Below, piece after piece: positions 17,964 through 25,777 of a DNA stretch of 64,000 nt. Position numbers and translations under genes: made by a program. Position 1 is the first letter of the stretch. Each line of letters opens with the position of its first letter. The stretch is from DATCYX01 sp963714425 (GTDB taxonomy: Bacteria; Chloroflexota; Anaerolineae; Anaerolineales; UBA4823): assembly GCA_963714425.1 (NCBI GenBank), contig CAVQOI010000004.1:673940-737939 (forward strand), in the 5' to 3' direction. The notes under the pieces were generated by a model that was not told the origin of the DNA, searched no databases, and saw only the letters and a list, made by a program, of their open reading frames with translations.

Positions 17964-18109
17964 CTCACCCATCCCCCCTTTGTCCCCCCTTCCCTTGGAG
18001 GGAAGGGGGGAAAGAAACCGAAAATTGAGCGTACGCAGGGGAACTACCCCCTGCGTACGCTCAATTTTCGGATCAACCTCCCTCTAAGATTTGGGGGAGG
18101 AGGGGTGAG
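17964..18109. repeat. Composite palindromic (MITE-like) element
   Basis: A 146-base structure with nested inverted repeats. The core is a perfect 24-bp stem, 18018-18041 against 18048-18071, with a six-base loop. The outer ends, CTCACCCATCCCCC at 17964 and the reverse complement of CTCACCCCTCCTCCCCC ending at 18109, form an imperfect terminal inverted repeat. A CCTTCCCT/AGGGAAGG hairpin sits in the left half. There is no coding capacity. It separates arfB from the DUF2177 gene and may have supplied arfB's leader. Confidence 0.75.
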
Positions 18110-18124
18110 TGTGAGTCGAACAAT

Positions 18125-18532
18125 TTACAGCATCCACCTGCCAGCCAGGAAGCCGATCAAGGTCACAGAAGTAGCCAGGGCGGTGCCCCATATCAGGTCA
18201 ATAATTGTGATGGCTATTGGCCAATCCTTCACCGTCGCCAGGTTAGTCAGGTCGTACGTGGCGTAGGTGAGCAGCCCAAACAGCGCACCCAGCACCAGCG
18301 CTCTTCCCAGCGAGCCTGCCTGCAAGCCTGGGACGATCGCAAAGACCAGCAGTCCAAAAACGAAAAGCAAATAGAACACAATCGCCGCCGTCCAATTTGG
18401 AGAGGGGCTGAGCAAGTATCCAAGATACTTGCGGTACAAACCGCGAGCCACCACTCCCAGCCAAATCAGATCGATAATCAGAAATGCTGCCAGGCTGGAA
18501 AAATACAGCTTAATGTAAAAGAGCGTATCCAT
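18125..18532 (-). CDS. DUF2177 family membrane protein
   Basis: A 135-residue protein with four predicted membrane helices, matching DUF2177. Conserved parts are the first-helix IDLIWLGVVARGLYRKYLG, LLTYATYDLTNLATVKDWP before helix four, and a final IIDLIWGTALATSVT helix. The start is ATG 18532 behind AAAGGAA; an upstream extension to 18562 is unlikely. The function of the family is unknown. It lies 33 bases downstream of the aldo-keto reductase on the same strand, so co-transcription is likely. Confidence 0.82.
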   Translation of the reverse strand: MDTLFYIKLYFSSLAAFLIIDLIWLGVVARGLYRKYLGYLLSPSPNWTAAIVFYLLFVFGLLVFAIVPGLQAGSLGRALVLGALFGLLTYATYDLTNLATVKDWPIAITIIDLIWGTALATSVTLIGFLAGRWML

Positions 18533-18565
18533 GAGATTCCTTTCTATTGCACATAAATTCAAAGA

Positions 18566-19537
18566 TTATTGTGACCAGCTGGTTGGGTTTCGTACCCAGC
18601 GATGTTGGCGCAGATCATCCAGCAGCGCCTCCGGCAGTGGACCAGCGTCGCTGCAAGCCAGGTTGCTCTCCACGTGGCGCAGCTTGCGCATGCCAGGGAT
18701 TGTGGTGCTGACATCTGGGTTTGCCAGAATGAAGCGCAAAGCCATCTCAGGCAGGGTCATCCCCTCAGGGATGAGTGGTTTAAGCCGCTCGGCCCGATCC
18801 ACACTGGCTTTTAGGTTCTCGTGGACGAAGTAGGATTTGCGCCAGTCACCGTCCGGCCACGTAGTCTCCATGGTAAGTGTCCCGGTCAGGGTACCTTCGT
18901 CGAAGGGTACGCGGGCGATAATCGCCACATCCATCTTGCGACAGGCAGGGAAGAGCTCATCTTCGGGGTTCTGGTCGAAGATGTTGTAGATTACCTGGAC
19001 GGTATCCACCAGCCCGCTCTCGACGGTCTTGACACCATTCCAGGGCTCCCAGCGATTCAGGCTGATGCCCACCGCTGCGATCAATCCCTGGCGGCGCAGG
19101 GAGTCTAATTGCTTCGCCCAACGTGCGTCCTCCAGCCAGCCATCTTCCCAGGTGTGGAATTGGATGAGGTCAAGCTGCTCCAGACCCATGTTCTCCAGGC
19201 TACGGTGCACATACTCCTCGATATACTCAGGGGGGTAGCAATCATCCAAGGTGAACTCTCTCCGTCCTGGCCACTTCCGGTTTTTGGGTGGGATTTTAGT
19301 GGCAGTGTAAAGCCGTGTGCCCGGGTTTTGGCGAACGAGCTGCCCCAACAGGCGTTCGCTGTGGCCGTCGCCGTATGCCCAGGCGGTATCGAAGAAGTTG
19401 CACCCCAGATCCACCGAACGCTGAAGAGAGGCCAGCAATTCGGCATCGTCCGAGCCGCTCCATCCCGCCATCCCCCACATCCCATAGCCAACCTCAGATA
19501 CCTGCCAGTTGGTTCTTCCAAATAGACGATATTTCAT
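18566..19537 (-). CDS. Aldo/keto reductase
   Basis: A 323-residue NAD(P)H-dependent aldo-keto reductase with a TIM-barrel fold. The catalytic tetrad is visible: Asp and Tyr in FFDTAWAYGDG, Lys in YTATKIPP, and His in LIQFHTWEDG. The cofactor-binding C-terminal block is TTIPGMRKLRHVESNLA. The physiological carbonyl substrate cannot be told. ATG 19537 begins the typical MKYRLFGRTNWQVSEVGYGMWGM. It lies just downstream of the DtxR-family regulator on the same strand, so it may share its transcript. Confidence 0.9.
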   Translation of the reverse strand: MKYRLFGRTNWQVSEVGYGMWGMAGWSGSDDAELLASLQRSVDLGCNFFDTAWAYGDGHSERLLGQLVRQNPGTRLYTATKIPPKNRKWPGRREFTLDDCYPPEYIEEYVHRSLENMGLEQLDLIQFHTWEDGWLEDARWAKQLDSLRRQGLIAAVGISLNRWEPWNGVKTVESGLVDTVQVIYNIFDQNPEDELFPACRKMDVAIIARVPFDEGTLTGTLTMETTWPDGDWRKSYFVHENLKASVDRAERLKPLIPEGMTLPEMALRFILANPDVSTTIPGMRKLRHVESNLACSDAGPLPEALLDDLRQHRWVRNPTSWSQ

Positions 19538-19546
19538 TGCTTTCCC

Positions 19547-20239
19547 TTAACTTTCTCGTGCTGCGAAAACATAGCGCGCTGAAGCATAACCCAGAGTCAC
19601 AGGACTGGAACCGATCTCCAGGGTAATGGTCTGGTTGAAATCCAGGACATCGGTCACAAGTGCCTGGGTACCTGGCATGACACCCCTGGCCTCCAGGAAT
19701 GCCAGCAGAGGTGGGTTCTCCTCAGCCAGCTCGTGGATGCGCTGGATCACCACACGCTCACCTTGCGCGATCTGTGTGAGCGGCACCCAATCTGCCACAG
19801 CGCTCTCGAAGCCGGGTAAGGGGTTCCCGTGCGGGCAAGTTTGAGGATGGTTGAGCTCTGCCAATAATGCCGATTCTGCCTCGGCGGAGATGGCGTGCTC
19901 CAGGTTGTGGGCTTCAGCGTGTAATTTTGACCAGGGTAGCATTTTCGCCATCATCCACTCAGTGAGCATATGCCTGCGCATGACAGTTCTTGCCGATTGC
20001 CAGCCAGCCTGGGTCAGATGGGTGCCGTTGTCATCCATAGTGAGTAGACCATCTCGAGCCATACGTTTGAGTGTATTTGTAACCGTTGGCGGCGTGACCC
20101 CGATCAGCTCCGCCAGGCGAGCGCCTACTACCGGCTCGCCATCGCGTTCTAATACATAGATCAGGGAAAGATAATCTTCGATGGTTGGACTCAATTTATC
20201 TGGTTCTATTTGTCCAGCAGAATCTGTGACATTTATCAT
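19547..20239 (-). CDS. DtxR/MntR-family metal-dependent transcriptional regulator
   Basis: A 230-residue regulator. The N-terminal winged helix (SPTIEDYLSLIYVLERDGEPV, then AELIGVTPPTVTNTLKRM) is followed by the dimerisation and metal-binding region (HNLEHAISAEAE with the conserved His and Glu) and a cysteine in TCPHGNPLPG. The C-terminus is a FeoA-like SH3 domain from about residue 155 (ARGVMPGTQALVTDV). I start at ATG 20239 (MINVTDSAG); 20254 is an alternative. It is divergent from feoAB across a palindrome, so it most likely represses iron uptake, and possibly itself, when Fe(II) or Mn(II) is bound. Confidence 0.9.
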   Translation of the reverse strand: MINVTDSAGQIEPDKLSPTIEDYLSLIYVLERDGEPVVGARLAELIGVTPPTVTNTLKRMARDGLLTMDDNGTHLTQAGWQSARTVMRRHMLTEWMMAKMLPWSKLHAEAHNLEHAISAEAESALLAELNHPQTCPHGNPLPGFESAVADWVPLTQIAQGERVVIQRIHELAEENPPLLAFLEARGVMPGTQALVTDVLDFNQTITLEIGSSPVTLGYASARYVFAARES

Positions 20240-20256
20240 TTCAACCCCTAACAATT

Positions 20257-20276
20257 TTGTATATAATAATATACAA
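20257..20276. promoter_or_regulatory. Palindromic operator between the DtxR-family gene and feoAB
   Basis: TTGTATATAATAATATACAA is a perfect dyad with 8-base arms around AATA. It overlaps a TATAAT (20262-20267) on the feo strand and a TATTAT on the other, so a bound repressor would block both promoters. Outer CTAACA...TGTTAG bases extend the symmetry imperfectly. A second dyad, ATAATA-AC-TATTAT, lies at 20312-20325. Assignment to the adjacent regulator is inference from position. Confidence 0.65.
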
Positions 20277-20349
20277 TGTTAGCATATACTAAGCATGACT
20301 TGTCGCACGGGATAATAACTATTATATCAAGACTTTGTCGGAGGCGCCT

Positions 20350-20598
20350 GTGCTCATTGAAACGGTAGAATGTGAGCTGGCTAAGATGCATGCCGGCGAA
20401 CATGCAACAGTAATATCCTTCCAGGGTGGTCATGTGCTGGTCAGCCGCCTGACATCGCTGGGCTTCACTCCCGGTGTCGAAATTATCATGATGCAAAATT
20501 ATGGGCACGGCCCATTGATCGTCTCCGTGCGCGGAGCACGTGTCGCATTGGGCCGCGGCGAGGCGCAAAAGATCATCGTGGGGAGGCAAGCGGCGTGA
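20350..20598 (+). CDS. feoA: Ferrous iron transport protein A
   Basis: An 82-residue SH3-like FeoA protein that helps FeoB in Fe(II) uptake. It starts at GTG 20350, five bases after GGAGG (20340-20344). The core has LVSRLTSLGFTPGVEIIM and GPLIVSVRGARVALGRGEAQKI, the usual FeoA pattern. Its last codon overlaps the feoB start by four bases (GTGA), indicating coupled translation. It is the first gene of a three-gene iron uptake operon facing the DtxR-family regulator. Confidence 0.92.
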   Translation: MLIETVECELAKMHAGEHATVISFQGGHVLVSRLTSLGFTPGVEIIMMQNYGHGPLIVSVRGARVALGRGEAQKIIVGRQAA

Positions 20599-22634
20599 AT
20601 CTGTCGTACTCCTCGCACCCTGTGGAGACGCACTCCAGCACGACGCGGGTGGGAACGCCGCTTATAGCCCTGGCTGGACAACCCAACATGGGGAAATCGA
20701 CTGTGTTCAACCTGCTGACTGGATTAAACCAGCACGTGGGAAACTGGCCTGGTAAAACTGTGGAACGTCGCCAGGGCAGTTTTGTATTTGAAGGTAGAGC
20801 GTTCAACCTGGTAGACTTGCCGGGAACCTACAGCCTGACAGCCAACTCCCCCGAGGAGATCATCACGCGTGAATTTATCTTGCGCGAGCAGCCCGATGTG
20901 GTTGTGGCCGTGGTCAGCGCTGCCACCCTGGAACGTAGCTTGTACCTGGTGGCAGAGCTCGTGGCTTTGTCCACTCCGCTGGTTGTGGCTCTGAACATGA
21001 TGGATGTGGCGGAGCAAGAGGGCATGCGGGTAGAAGCGCCGGTGCTGGAGGCTGCCTTGGGTGTTCCTGTTATCCCCATGACAGCCACGCGTGCCAGCGG
21101 AGTGCGAGAATTACTACACATTACCCAGGAAGTCCTCGAAGGTAAATACCCGGCTTCTGCGCGCCTGCCAGAAATCCGCCTCGATCACAAAGCCGCTCTG
21201 GACGAGATTCTAGGGCTGATCGCAGGCTACGTCCCCACTCCCTACCCCGAGGGGTGGGTGGCGATGAAGCTGCTGGAAGGGGATACCGAAATCACTCGCA
21301 TGCTCGCCGAACTGGTCCCCACCGATACCTGGGAGAGCATCCACCACGTCTTGCGCCAACACGATGATGCCTTGCTGGCAGTCGCTTCCGGGCGTTACGA
21401 ATGGGTCGAGCGCATGGTGCGAGCAGCGGTCACCCATCCCCGGCTTGGGCAGATCAGCCTCACCGGACGGCTGGACAGGTGGATGGCACATCCCTTCTGG
21501 GGCCTGGTCATCCTGGCTGGCATCCTCGGTATTGTGTTCTGGGTTACCTTTACACTCGGGTCACCTCTCCAGCAGTGGCTGGACGCCAACGTGGTGGGCG
21601 GTCTTGCGGGTCTTGCCAGCCAGGCTCTGGTAGGAGCTCCCTTCTGGCTGCATGGGTTAATTGTGAATGGGATTATCGGGGGAGCCGGTTCTGTGATCAC
21701 CTTCTTGCCGATCCTGGCGATCTTCTTCGCGGCGTTTGGTTTGTTAGAAGATATCGGGTACATGGCAAGAGCAGCCTTTGTCATGGATAACCTGATGCAC
21801 ATGATGGGCTTACACGGCAGGTCGTTCCTTCCGCTTTTCTTGGGCTTTGGCTGTAATGTGCCTGCCATCATGGGAACGCGCGTCATCGATGCCTGGCCGG
21901 CGCGCCTGCTAACCATTCTGATCGCGCCGCTGGTTCCATGCACGGCGCGTATGGCGGTGGTAACATTCCTGGCTCCGGCATTCTTCGGTGAGCGGGCGCT
22001 TCTGGTATCCTGGGGATTGGTGCTGCTCTCGCTGCTCGTGCTCATCCTCACTGGAGCTGTGCTTAACCGCACGATCTTCAAAGGTCAGCGCTCGGCCTTT
22101 ATTATGGAGATGCCCCTGTTCCACGTGCCCAACTGGCGTACGATTGTCTTGCTGGTCTGGCAGCGATCGCTCTCGTTCGTGAAGAAAGCGGGCACGATCA
22201 TCCTGGGCGTATCCGTGGTTATCTGGGCGCTCTCCGTGCTGCCTGGCGGGGAGCTGAACAGCAGCTTTTTGGCGCAGATCGGGCGCTTATTTGAGCCCGT
22301 CGGGCGTTTGATGGGGCTGGACTGGCGGCTGGCTGTGGCTTTGATCGCTTCCTTCCCGGCAAAAGAGAACGCCATCGCCACTCTGGGAGTGCTGTTCGGC
22401 AACAGCGCCGAGGGTGGGTTGGCATCTGCGCTCACGGCTACCTATTCGCTACCTACAGCGTTGGCTTTCCTGGTAGTTACCATGCTGTTTATCCCTTGCA
22501 TGGCAACTGTCGCAGTCATCCGTCAGGAGACCGCCTCCTGGCGCTGGACATTAGTCAATATAGCACTACTGCTGATCATCTCCTTCGCAGCAGGTAGCGG
22601 CGTTTATCACCTGGCATTATGGTCGGGATTGTGA
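20595..22634 (+). CDS. feoB: Ferrous iron transporter B
   Basis: A 679-residue Fe(II) permease. The N-terminal G-protein domain has G1 GQPNMGKS (residues 28-35), G3 DLPGTYSL (about 73-80) and G4 NMMD (about 133-136). A short helical spacer leads to the membrane part from about residue 300 with two Gate repeats: PILAIFFAAFGLLEDIGYMAR, LGFGCNVPAIMGTR with the conserved Cys, and later SFPAKENAIATLGVLFG. The start is GTG, overlapping feoA by four bases. The length is close to typical FeoB. Confidence 0.96.
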   Translation: MNLSYSSHPVETHSSTTRVGTPLIALAGQPNMGKSTVFNLLTGLNQHVGNWPGKTVERRQGSFVFEGRAFNLVDLPGTYSLTANSPEEIITREFILREQPDVVVAVVSAATLERSLYLVAELVALSTPLVVALNMMDVAEQEGMRVEAPVLEAALGVPVIPMTATRASGVRELLHITQEVLEGKYPASARLPEIRLDHKAALDEILGLIAGYVPTPYPEGWVAMKLLEGDTEITRMLAELVPTDTWESIHHVLRQHDDALLAVASGRYEWVERMVRAAVTHPRLGQISLTGRLDRWMAHPFWGLVILAGILGIVFWVTFTLGSPLQQWLDANVVGGLAGLASQALVGAPFWLHGLIVNGIIGGAGSVITFLPILAIFFAAFGLLEDIGYMARAAFVMDNLMHMMGLHGRSFLPLFLGFGCNVPAIMGTRVIDAWPARLLTILIAPLVPCTARMAVVTFLAPAFFGERALLVSWGLVLLSLLVLILTGAVLNRTIFKGQRSAFIMEMPLFHVPNWRTIVLLVWQRSLSFVKKAGTIILGVSVVIWALSVLPGGELNSSFLAQIGRLFEPVGRLMGLDWRLAVALIASFPAKENAIATLGVLFGNSAEGGLASALTATYSLPTALAFLVVTMLFIPCMATVAVIRQETASWRWTLVNIALLLIISFAAGSGVYHLALWSGL

Positions 22635-22636
22635 GC

Positions 22637-22906
22637 ATGCTGGAGCGCATACTTCAGGAAGTAGATTGCGGGGGCACGATCGATGCATCGGCGCTGGCTG
22701 CTCGTCTGCATACGTCAGCCCCAATGGTTGAAGCCATGCTGGATCATCTGGTGCGTAGCGGATATCTGAAGGAGTATATCGATTGCGGTGATGGCTGCAG
22801 TGGGTGCAGCCTGCAAGCCGCGTGCGATCCCGGGCAAGGGCGCACAGCGTTACGCTTATGGCGCAGTATCCCTCAAAAATCCGAGCAGCACCCCAATCAG
22901 AGCTGA
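22637..22906 (+). CDS. FeoC-like winged-helix protein with cysteine cluster
   Basis: An 89-residue protein starting MLERILQEVDCGG; an ATG at 22619, overlapping feoB, is an alternative. The first 50 residues form a winged helix (IDASALAARLHTSAPMVEAMLDHLVRSGYLK in family terms). The following CGDGCSGCSLQAAC has the C-x3-C-x2-C-x5-C spacing of FeoC proteins that bind an oxygen-sensitive Fe-S cluster. In enterobacteria FeoC protects or regulates FeoB. Its place directly behind feoB supports the same role. Confidence 0.82.
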   Translation: MLERILQEVDCGGTIDASALAARLHTSAPMVEAMLDHLVRSGYLKEYIDCGDGCSGCSLQAACDPGQGRTALRLWRSIPQKSEQHPNQS

Positions 22907-23054
22907 GCTCCCACGGGAGTGCTGCTTCGTACAATTAGCCACTGTTTGATACTAGAAGCTAAACTGTCTAAGCTATCCTTCACTTGAGGCTCGCCATCCC
23001 GACGAGGAAGGAATAGATACCTTATCCCAAAGTCACGTCAATCTAAAGATTTAT

Positions 23055-23648
23055 CTAGCGGATCGAGGCGATAAAAGTATCGACCTCCGATTGATCCCAC
23101 CCTTCCAACGATGATGTGATCAAAAGCATCGCTGGTCCACCCTTCCCCTCGAACACCACAGATGCCTGGCGATAACTCTGGTTTTCCGAATTTGAACCTT
23201 CGCTGATGGTCATCAGCGCCTGTTGACCGCGAATACTGACCTGCTCCACCTGGACCACACTCATCTCAGCATCTGACCAGCTGAATTGCTGGTTTTCTAA
23301 AGCCTGTTTCATTTGACGTTCCATCTCTTCTGGGTCCAGGTTTAAGGAGGCTGGGAACTGCATCAGCATGATATGGTCCTGTGTAGCCCCTCCTGAGTAC
23401 CCAACAATGGTGATCCCTAAGAGCTGCATGCTGTATTCAGGCTGGTAGCCTGGAGGGAGCGTAAAATCGACGATGGTGATCGCGCTGGCGTTCACCTCCA
23501 GGGGGTCTGAGGAAGCGCCCTGGTCTACCATTTGAGCAACCTGTCGCGTGGCCCAACCTCCGAATAAAAAGAAAGCTCCCACAGCGCACAGGCAAACCAC
23601 AACAAGGCCTGCCACAATCCCAAGGATGATTTTTGTAGTACGGCTCAT
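23055..23648 (-). CDS. Membrane-anchored hypothetical protein
   Basis: A 197-residue protein with one N-terminal transmembrane helix (about residues 8-30, IILGIVAGLVVVCLCAVGAFFLF) and an extracytoplasmic beta-rich domain. The motif DFTLPPGYQPEYSMQLLG and the C-terminal GWDQSEVDTFIASIR resemble small secreted proteins in this lineage, but I do not recognise a named family. The start is ATG 23648 behind AGGAGGAG; the longer frame to 23738 is not supported. The function is unknown. Confidence 0.7.
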   Translation of the reverse strand: MSRTTKIILGIVAGLVVVCLCAVGAFFLFGGWATRQVAQMVDQGASSDPLEVNASAITIVDFTLPPGYQPEYSMQLLGITIVGYSGGATQDHIMLMQFPASLNLDPEEMERQMKQALENQQFSWSDAEMSVVQVEQVSIRGQQALMTISEGSNSENQSYRQASVVFEGKGGPAMLLITSSLEGWDQSEVDTFIASIR

Positions 23649-24071
23649 AAGTCTCCTCCTTTTTCTTGTGTGTGTAACCTCATAGAACCATAACATCAGG
23701 AACGATCTGATTACATTATAACGAAACTGGAGCAGCACGCCCAGCGTGACTGGCTCTACTGATTTTTCTTAGGCGTGCACTACTCAGGAGCAATCCATCA
23801 CCGGAGGGTACCTGCCTACTGCCCGGATGGATTGGGTCTGCAGCGCTGCTCATCGGATCAACCTGATAAAGCTTCCCGACAACGGGTTAACTTTAGAGTC
23901 GCTTTTTGCAAGCTTGATCGTCCCTATTGCAAGAGCCAGTAATTGTACATCCGACTTATTCAAGCCTGTAGATCTATATTGCCTGGACAGATAAAAAAGT
24001 GTTGATATCGGGGCGAAAATGGGTTAAAGTATTCAATATCTTCACTGAGGTTAACGGAGGCAAATGGCAGG
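23649..24071. other. Intergenic region with RNA-like hairpins
   Basis: No gene is seen. CAATCCAT (23791-23798) plus CCGG (23801-23804) pair with CCGG (23823-23826) plus ATGGATTG (23827-23834). CCCG-ACAA-CGGG forms a tetraloop hairpin at about 23875-23886. I could not match the arrangement to a known riboswitch class. The region lies upstream of the alcohol dehydrogenase gene. Confidence 0.4.
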
Positions 24072-25100
24072 ATGAAAGCCGTGCGATTGGTCGAACCCGG
24101 TCAGCCACTCGAATTGCAACAGGTACCAGTCCCCACAATTGGGGATAGGGATGTGCTTGTTTCTGTGAGGGCAGCTGGTGTCTGCCATTCAGACGCGCAT
24201 TACCGAGCAGGGCGATCACGCGTGCATCCCCTTCCCTTAACCCTTGGACACGAGACCGCTGGGGTGATTGAGGCAGTCGGCTCAGATGTAGAACATCTCA
24301 CTCTTGGAGATCGTGTCTGCGTACACTACATGGCGACCTGTGGCTTATGCGAGTATTGCCAGAGGGGCAACGAACAATTTTGCAGATCCGGCAAAATGAT
24401 TGGCAAATACCGGGATGGCGGCTACGCGGATTATCTCCTCGTCCCAGCGCGGAGCGCGTTCATCTTGCCGACTGATATTCCTTTCGAGCATGCTGCCATC
24501 ATGATGTGCTCCTCAGCAACCTCACTACACGCCCTGCATAAAGCCCGTCTAAAACCCGGAGAGAGCGTGGCAGTCTTTGGGATGGGTGGTTTGGGGGCAT
24601 CTGCCGTACAACTGGCACGTGCCTACGGGGCATGCCAAGTGATCGCTGTTGATATAAATAGCAATAAGCTTGATCTGGCACGCCGGTTTGGTGCAATACC
24701 GGTAAATGCCACCTCAAGTGACCCTGTACAGGAAATTCGCCGGCTGACGGATGGAAGAGGTGTGGACGTTGCCCTCGAGTTAATCGGCTTACCGCGCACC
24801 ATGGAGCAAGCTTTCAAATCGTTAGCAATCTTGGGGCGGGTTGCCATTGCTGGAATTAGCGAGGAACCTTTCGAGATCGCCTCCTATCAGGATTTGCTCA
24901 ACCGGGAAGCCGAGATCATCGGTGTTTCCGACCACCTGGCTCAGGAGATCCCTGAGCTGATCGGGTTGTACCGCTCGGGCGCCCTGGACTTCTCCGAAGT
25001 GGTCACTCGCAATATCCCTCTGGAGGCAGGTGCGATCAACCAAGCTCTGGATGGTCTGGAGTCGTTTGGAGAAGACGTGCGTGTCATTATTACCCCGTGA
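24072..25100 (+). CDS. Zinc-dependent alcohol dehydrogenase (MDR family)
   Basis: A 342-residue medium-chain dehydrogenase. The catalytic zinc ligands are Cys and His in GVCHSDAHYR and LGHETAGVIE. The structural zinc site is the four-Cys cluster CGLCEYCQRGNEQFC. The Rossmann fold has GMGGLGASAVQLA and an Asp after the second strand (VIAVDINSNK), favouring NAD over NADP. GGYADYLLVP is the usual family segment. The start is ATG 24072 behind GGAGG. It oxidises an unknown alcohol or reduces an aldehyde. No obvious operon partner; a lipoprotein gene follows 12 bases later. Confidence 0.9.
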   Translation: MKAVRLVEPGQPLELQQVPVPTIGDRDVLVSVRAAGVCHSDAHYRAGRSRVHPLPLTLGHETAGVIEAVGSDVEHLTLGDRVCVHYMATCGLCEYCQRGNEQFCRSGKMIGKYRDGGYADYLLVPARSAFILPTDIPFEHAAIMMCSSATSLHALHKARLKPGESVAVFGMGGLGASAVQLARAYGACQVIAVDINSNKLDLARRFGAIPVNATSSDPVQEIRRLTDGRGVDVALELIGLPRTMEQAFKSLAILGRVAIAGISEEPFEIASYQDLLNREAEIIGVSDHLAQEIPELIGLYRSGALDFSEVVTRNIPLEAGAINQALDGLESFGEDVRVIITP

Positions 25101-25112
25101 TCGCTGGAACTG

Positions 25113-25685
25113 ATGAAGTATCTAGTCGTTGTGAGCCTGTTATTCTTCACCACTGCTTGTAACATCACTGGCGCTGGCAGGGAGATCAATCTTCCCTCTA
25201 TCTCACCTCCATCGCCCAAGCTAAGTACAGCCTCGCCAGAGCCTCCCCACAAGACTCCCACCCTCCGCGAGCAGATTACTACCAGTCCAATTCCAACCCG
25301 TGAAAAAACACCTTCCACTCCCACTCGCATACCGACCCCTTATATTGTCGAAGTGATTGATTGGGAGCTCGTGGAAGCACACTCAACCACACTTTGCCCC
25401 GACTGCGGCGTTTCGCTGACAAGCATCCAGGTGCCGCGCAAGATGGGAATTGCCGTCGTGCGCGCATACATCCTGGGCGGAGAGGGCTCCGCCGCGCGGC
25501 TGGTGACGAACCTGTTATACCCCTCTCCCATCGAACTCGAGTGCAAAGGCGGTCAGGAGACCTATTGCGGGATGATCTTCGGGCAAGTTGACACCAGCCC
25601 GCTGACCGTATCAGCCGAGTATCTCATGGGAGACCAGCATGAATTGGTATTCCTGGTTACTTTCCAAGAATGGGCCGAAAGATAA
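25113..25685 (+). CDS. Predicted lipoprotein, unknown function
   Basis: A 190-residue protein. The signal sequence MKYLVVVSLLFFTTAC ends in a lipobox Cys at residue 16. It is followed by a Pro/Ser/Thr-rich linker to about residue 75 and a roughly 110-residue domain with four cysteines, two of them in LCPDCGVSL and two in ECKGGQETYC, which may form disulfides outside the membrane. I do not recognise the domain. It lies 12 bases behind the alcohol dehydrogenase and 92 bases before a second lipoprotein gene. Confidence 0.65.
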   Translation: MKYLVVVSLLFFTTACNITGAGREINLPSISPPSPKLSTASPEPPHKTPTLREQITTSPIPTREKTPSTPTRIPTPYIVEVIDWELVEAHSTTLCPDCGVSLTSIQVPRKMGIAVVRAYILGGEGSAARLVTNLLYPSPIELECKGGQETYCGMIFGQVDTSPLTVSAEYLMGDQHELVFLVTFQEWAER

Positions 25686-25777
25686 CCTTAATTTCTGCCC
25701 TTGAGTTATGATTGATAGAATAACCACAACCCTTCTTGGGTAGAACTGTCTGGTGTTAAAGGATTGGAGGTATCCAG

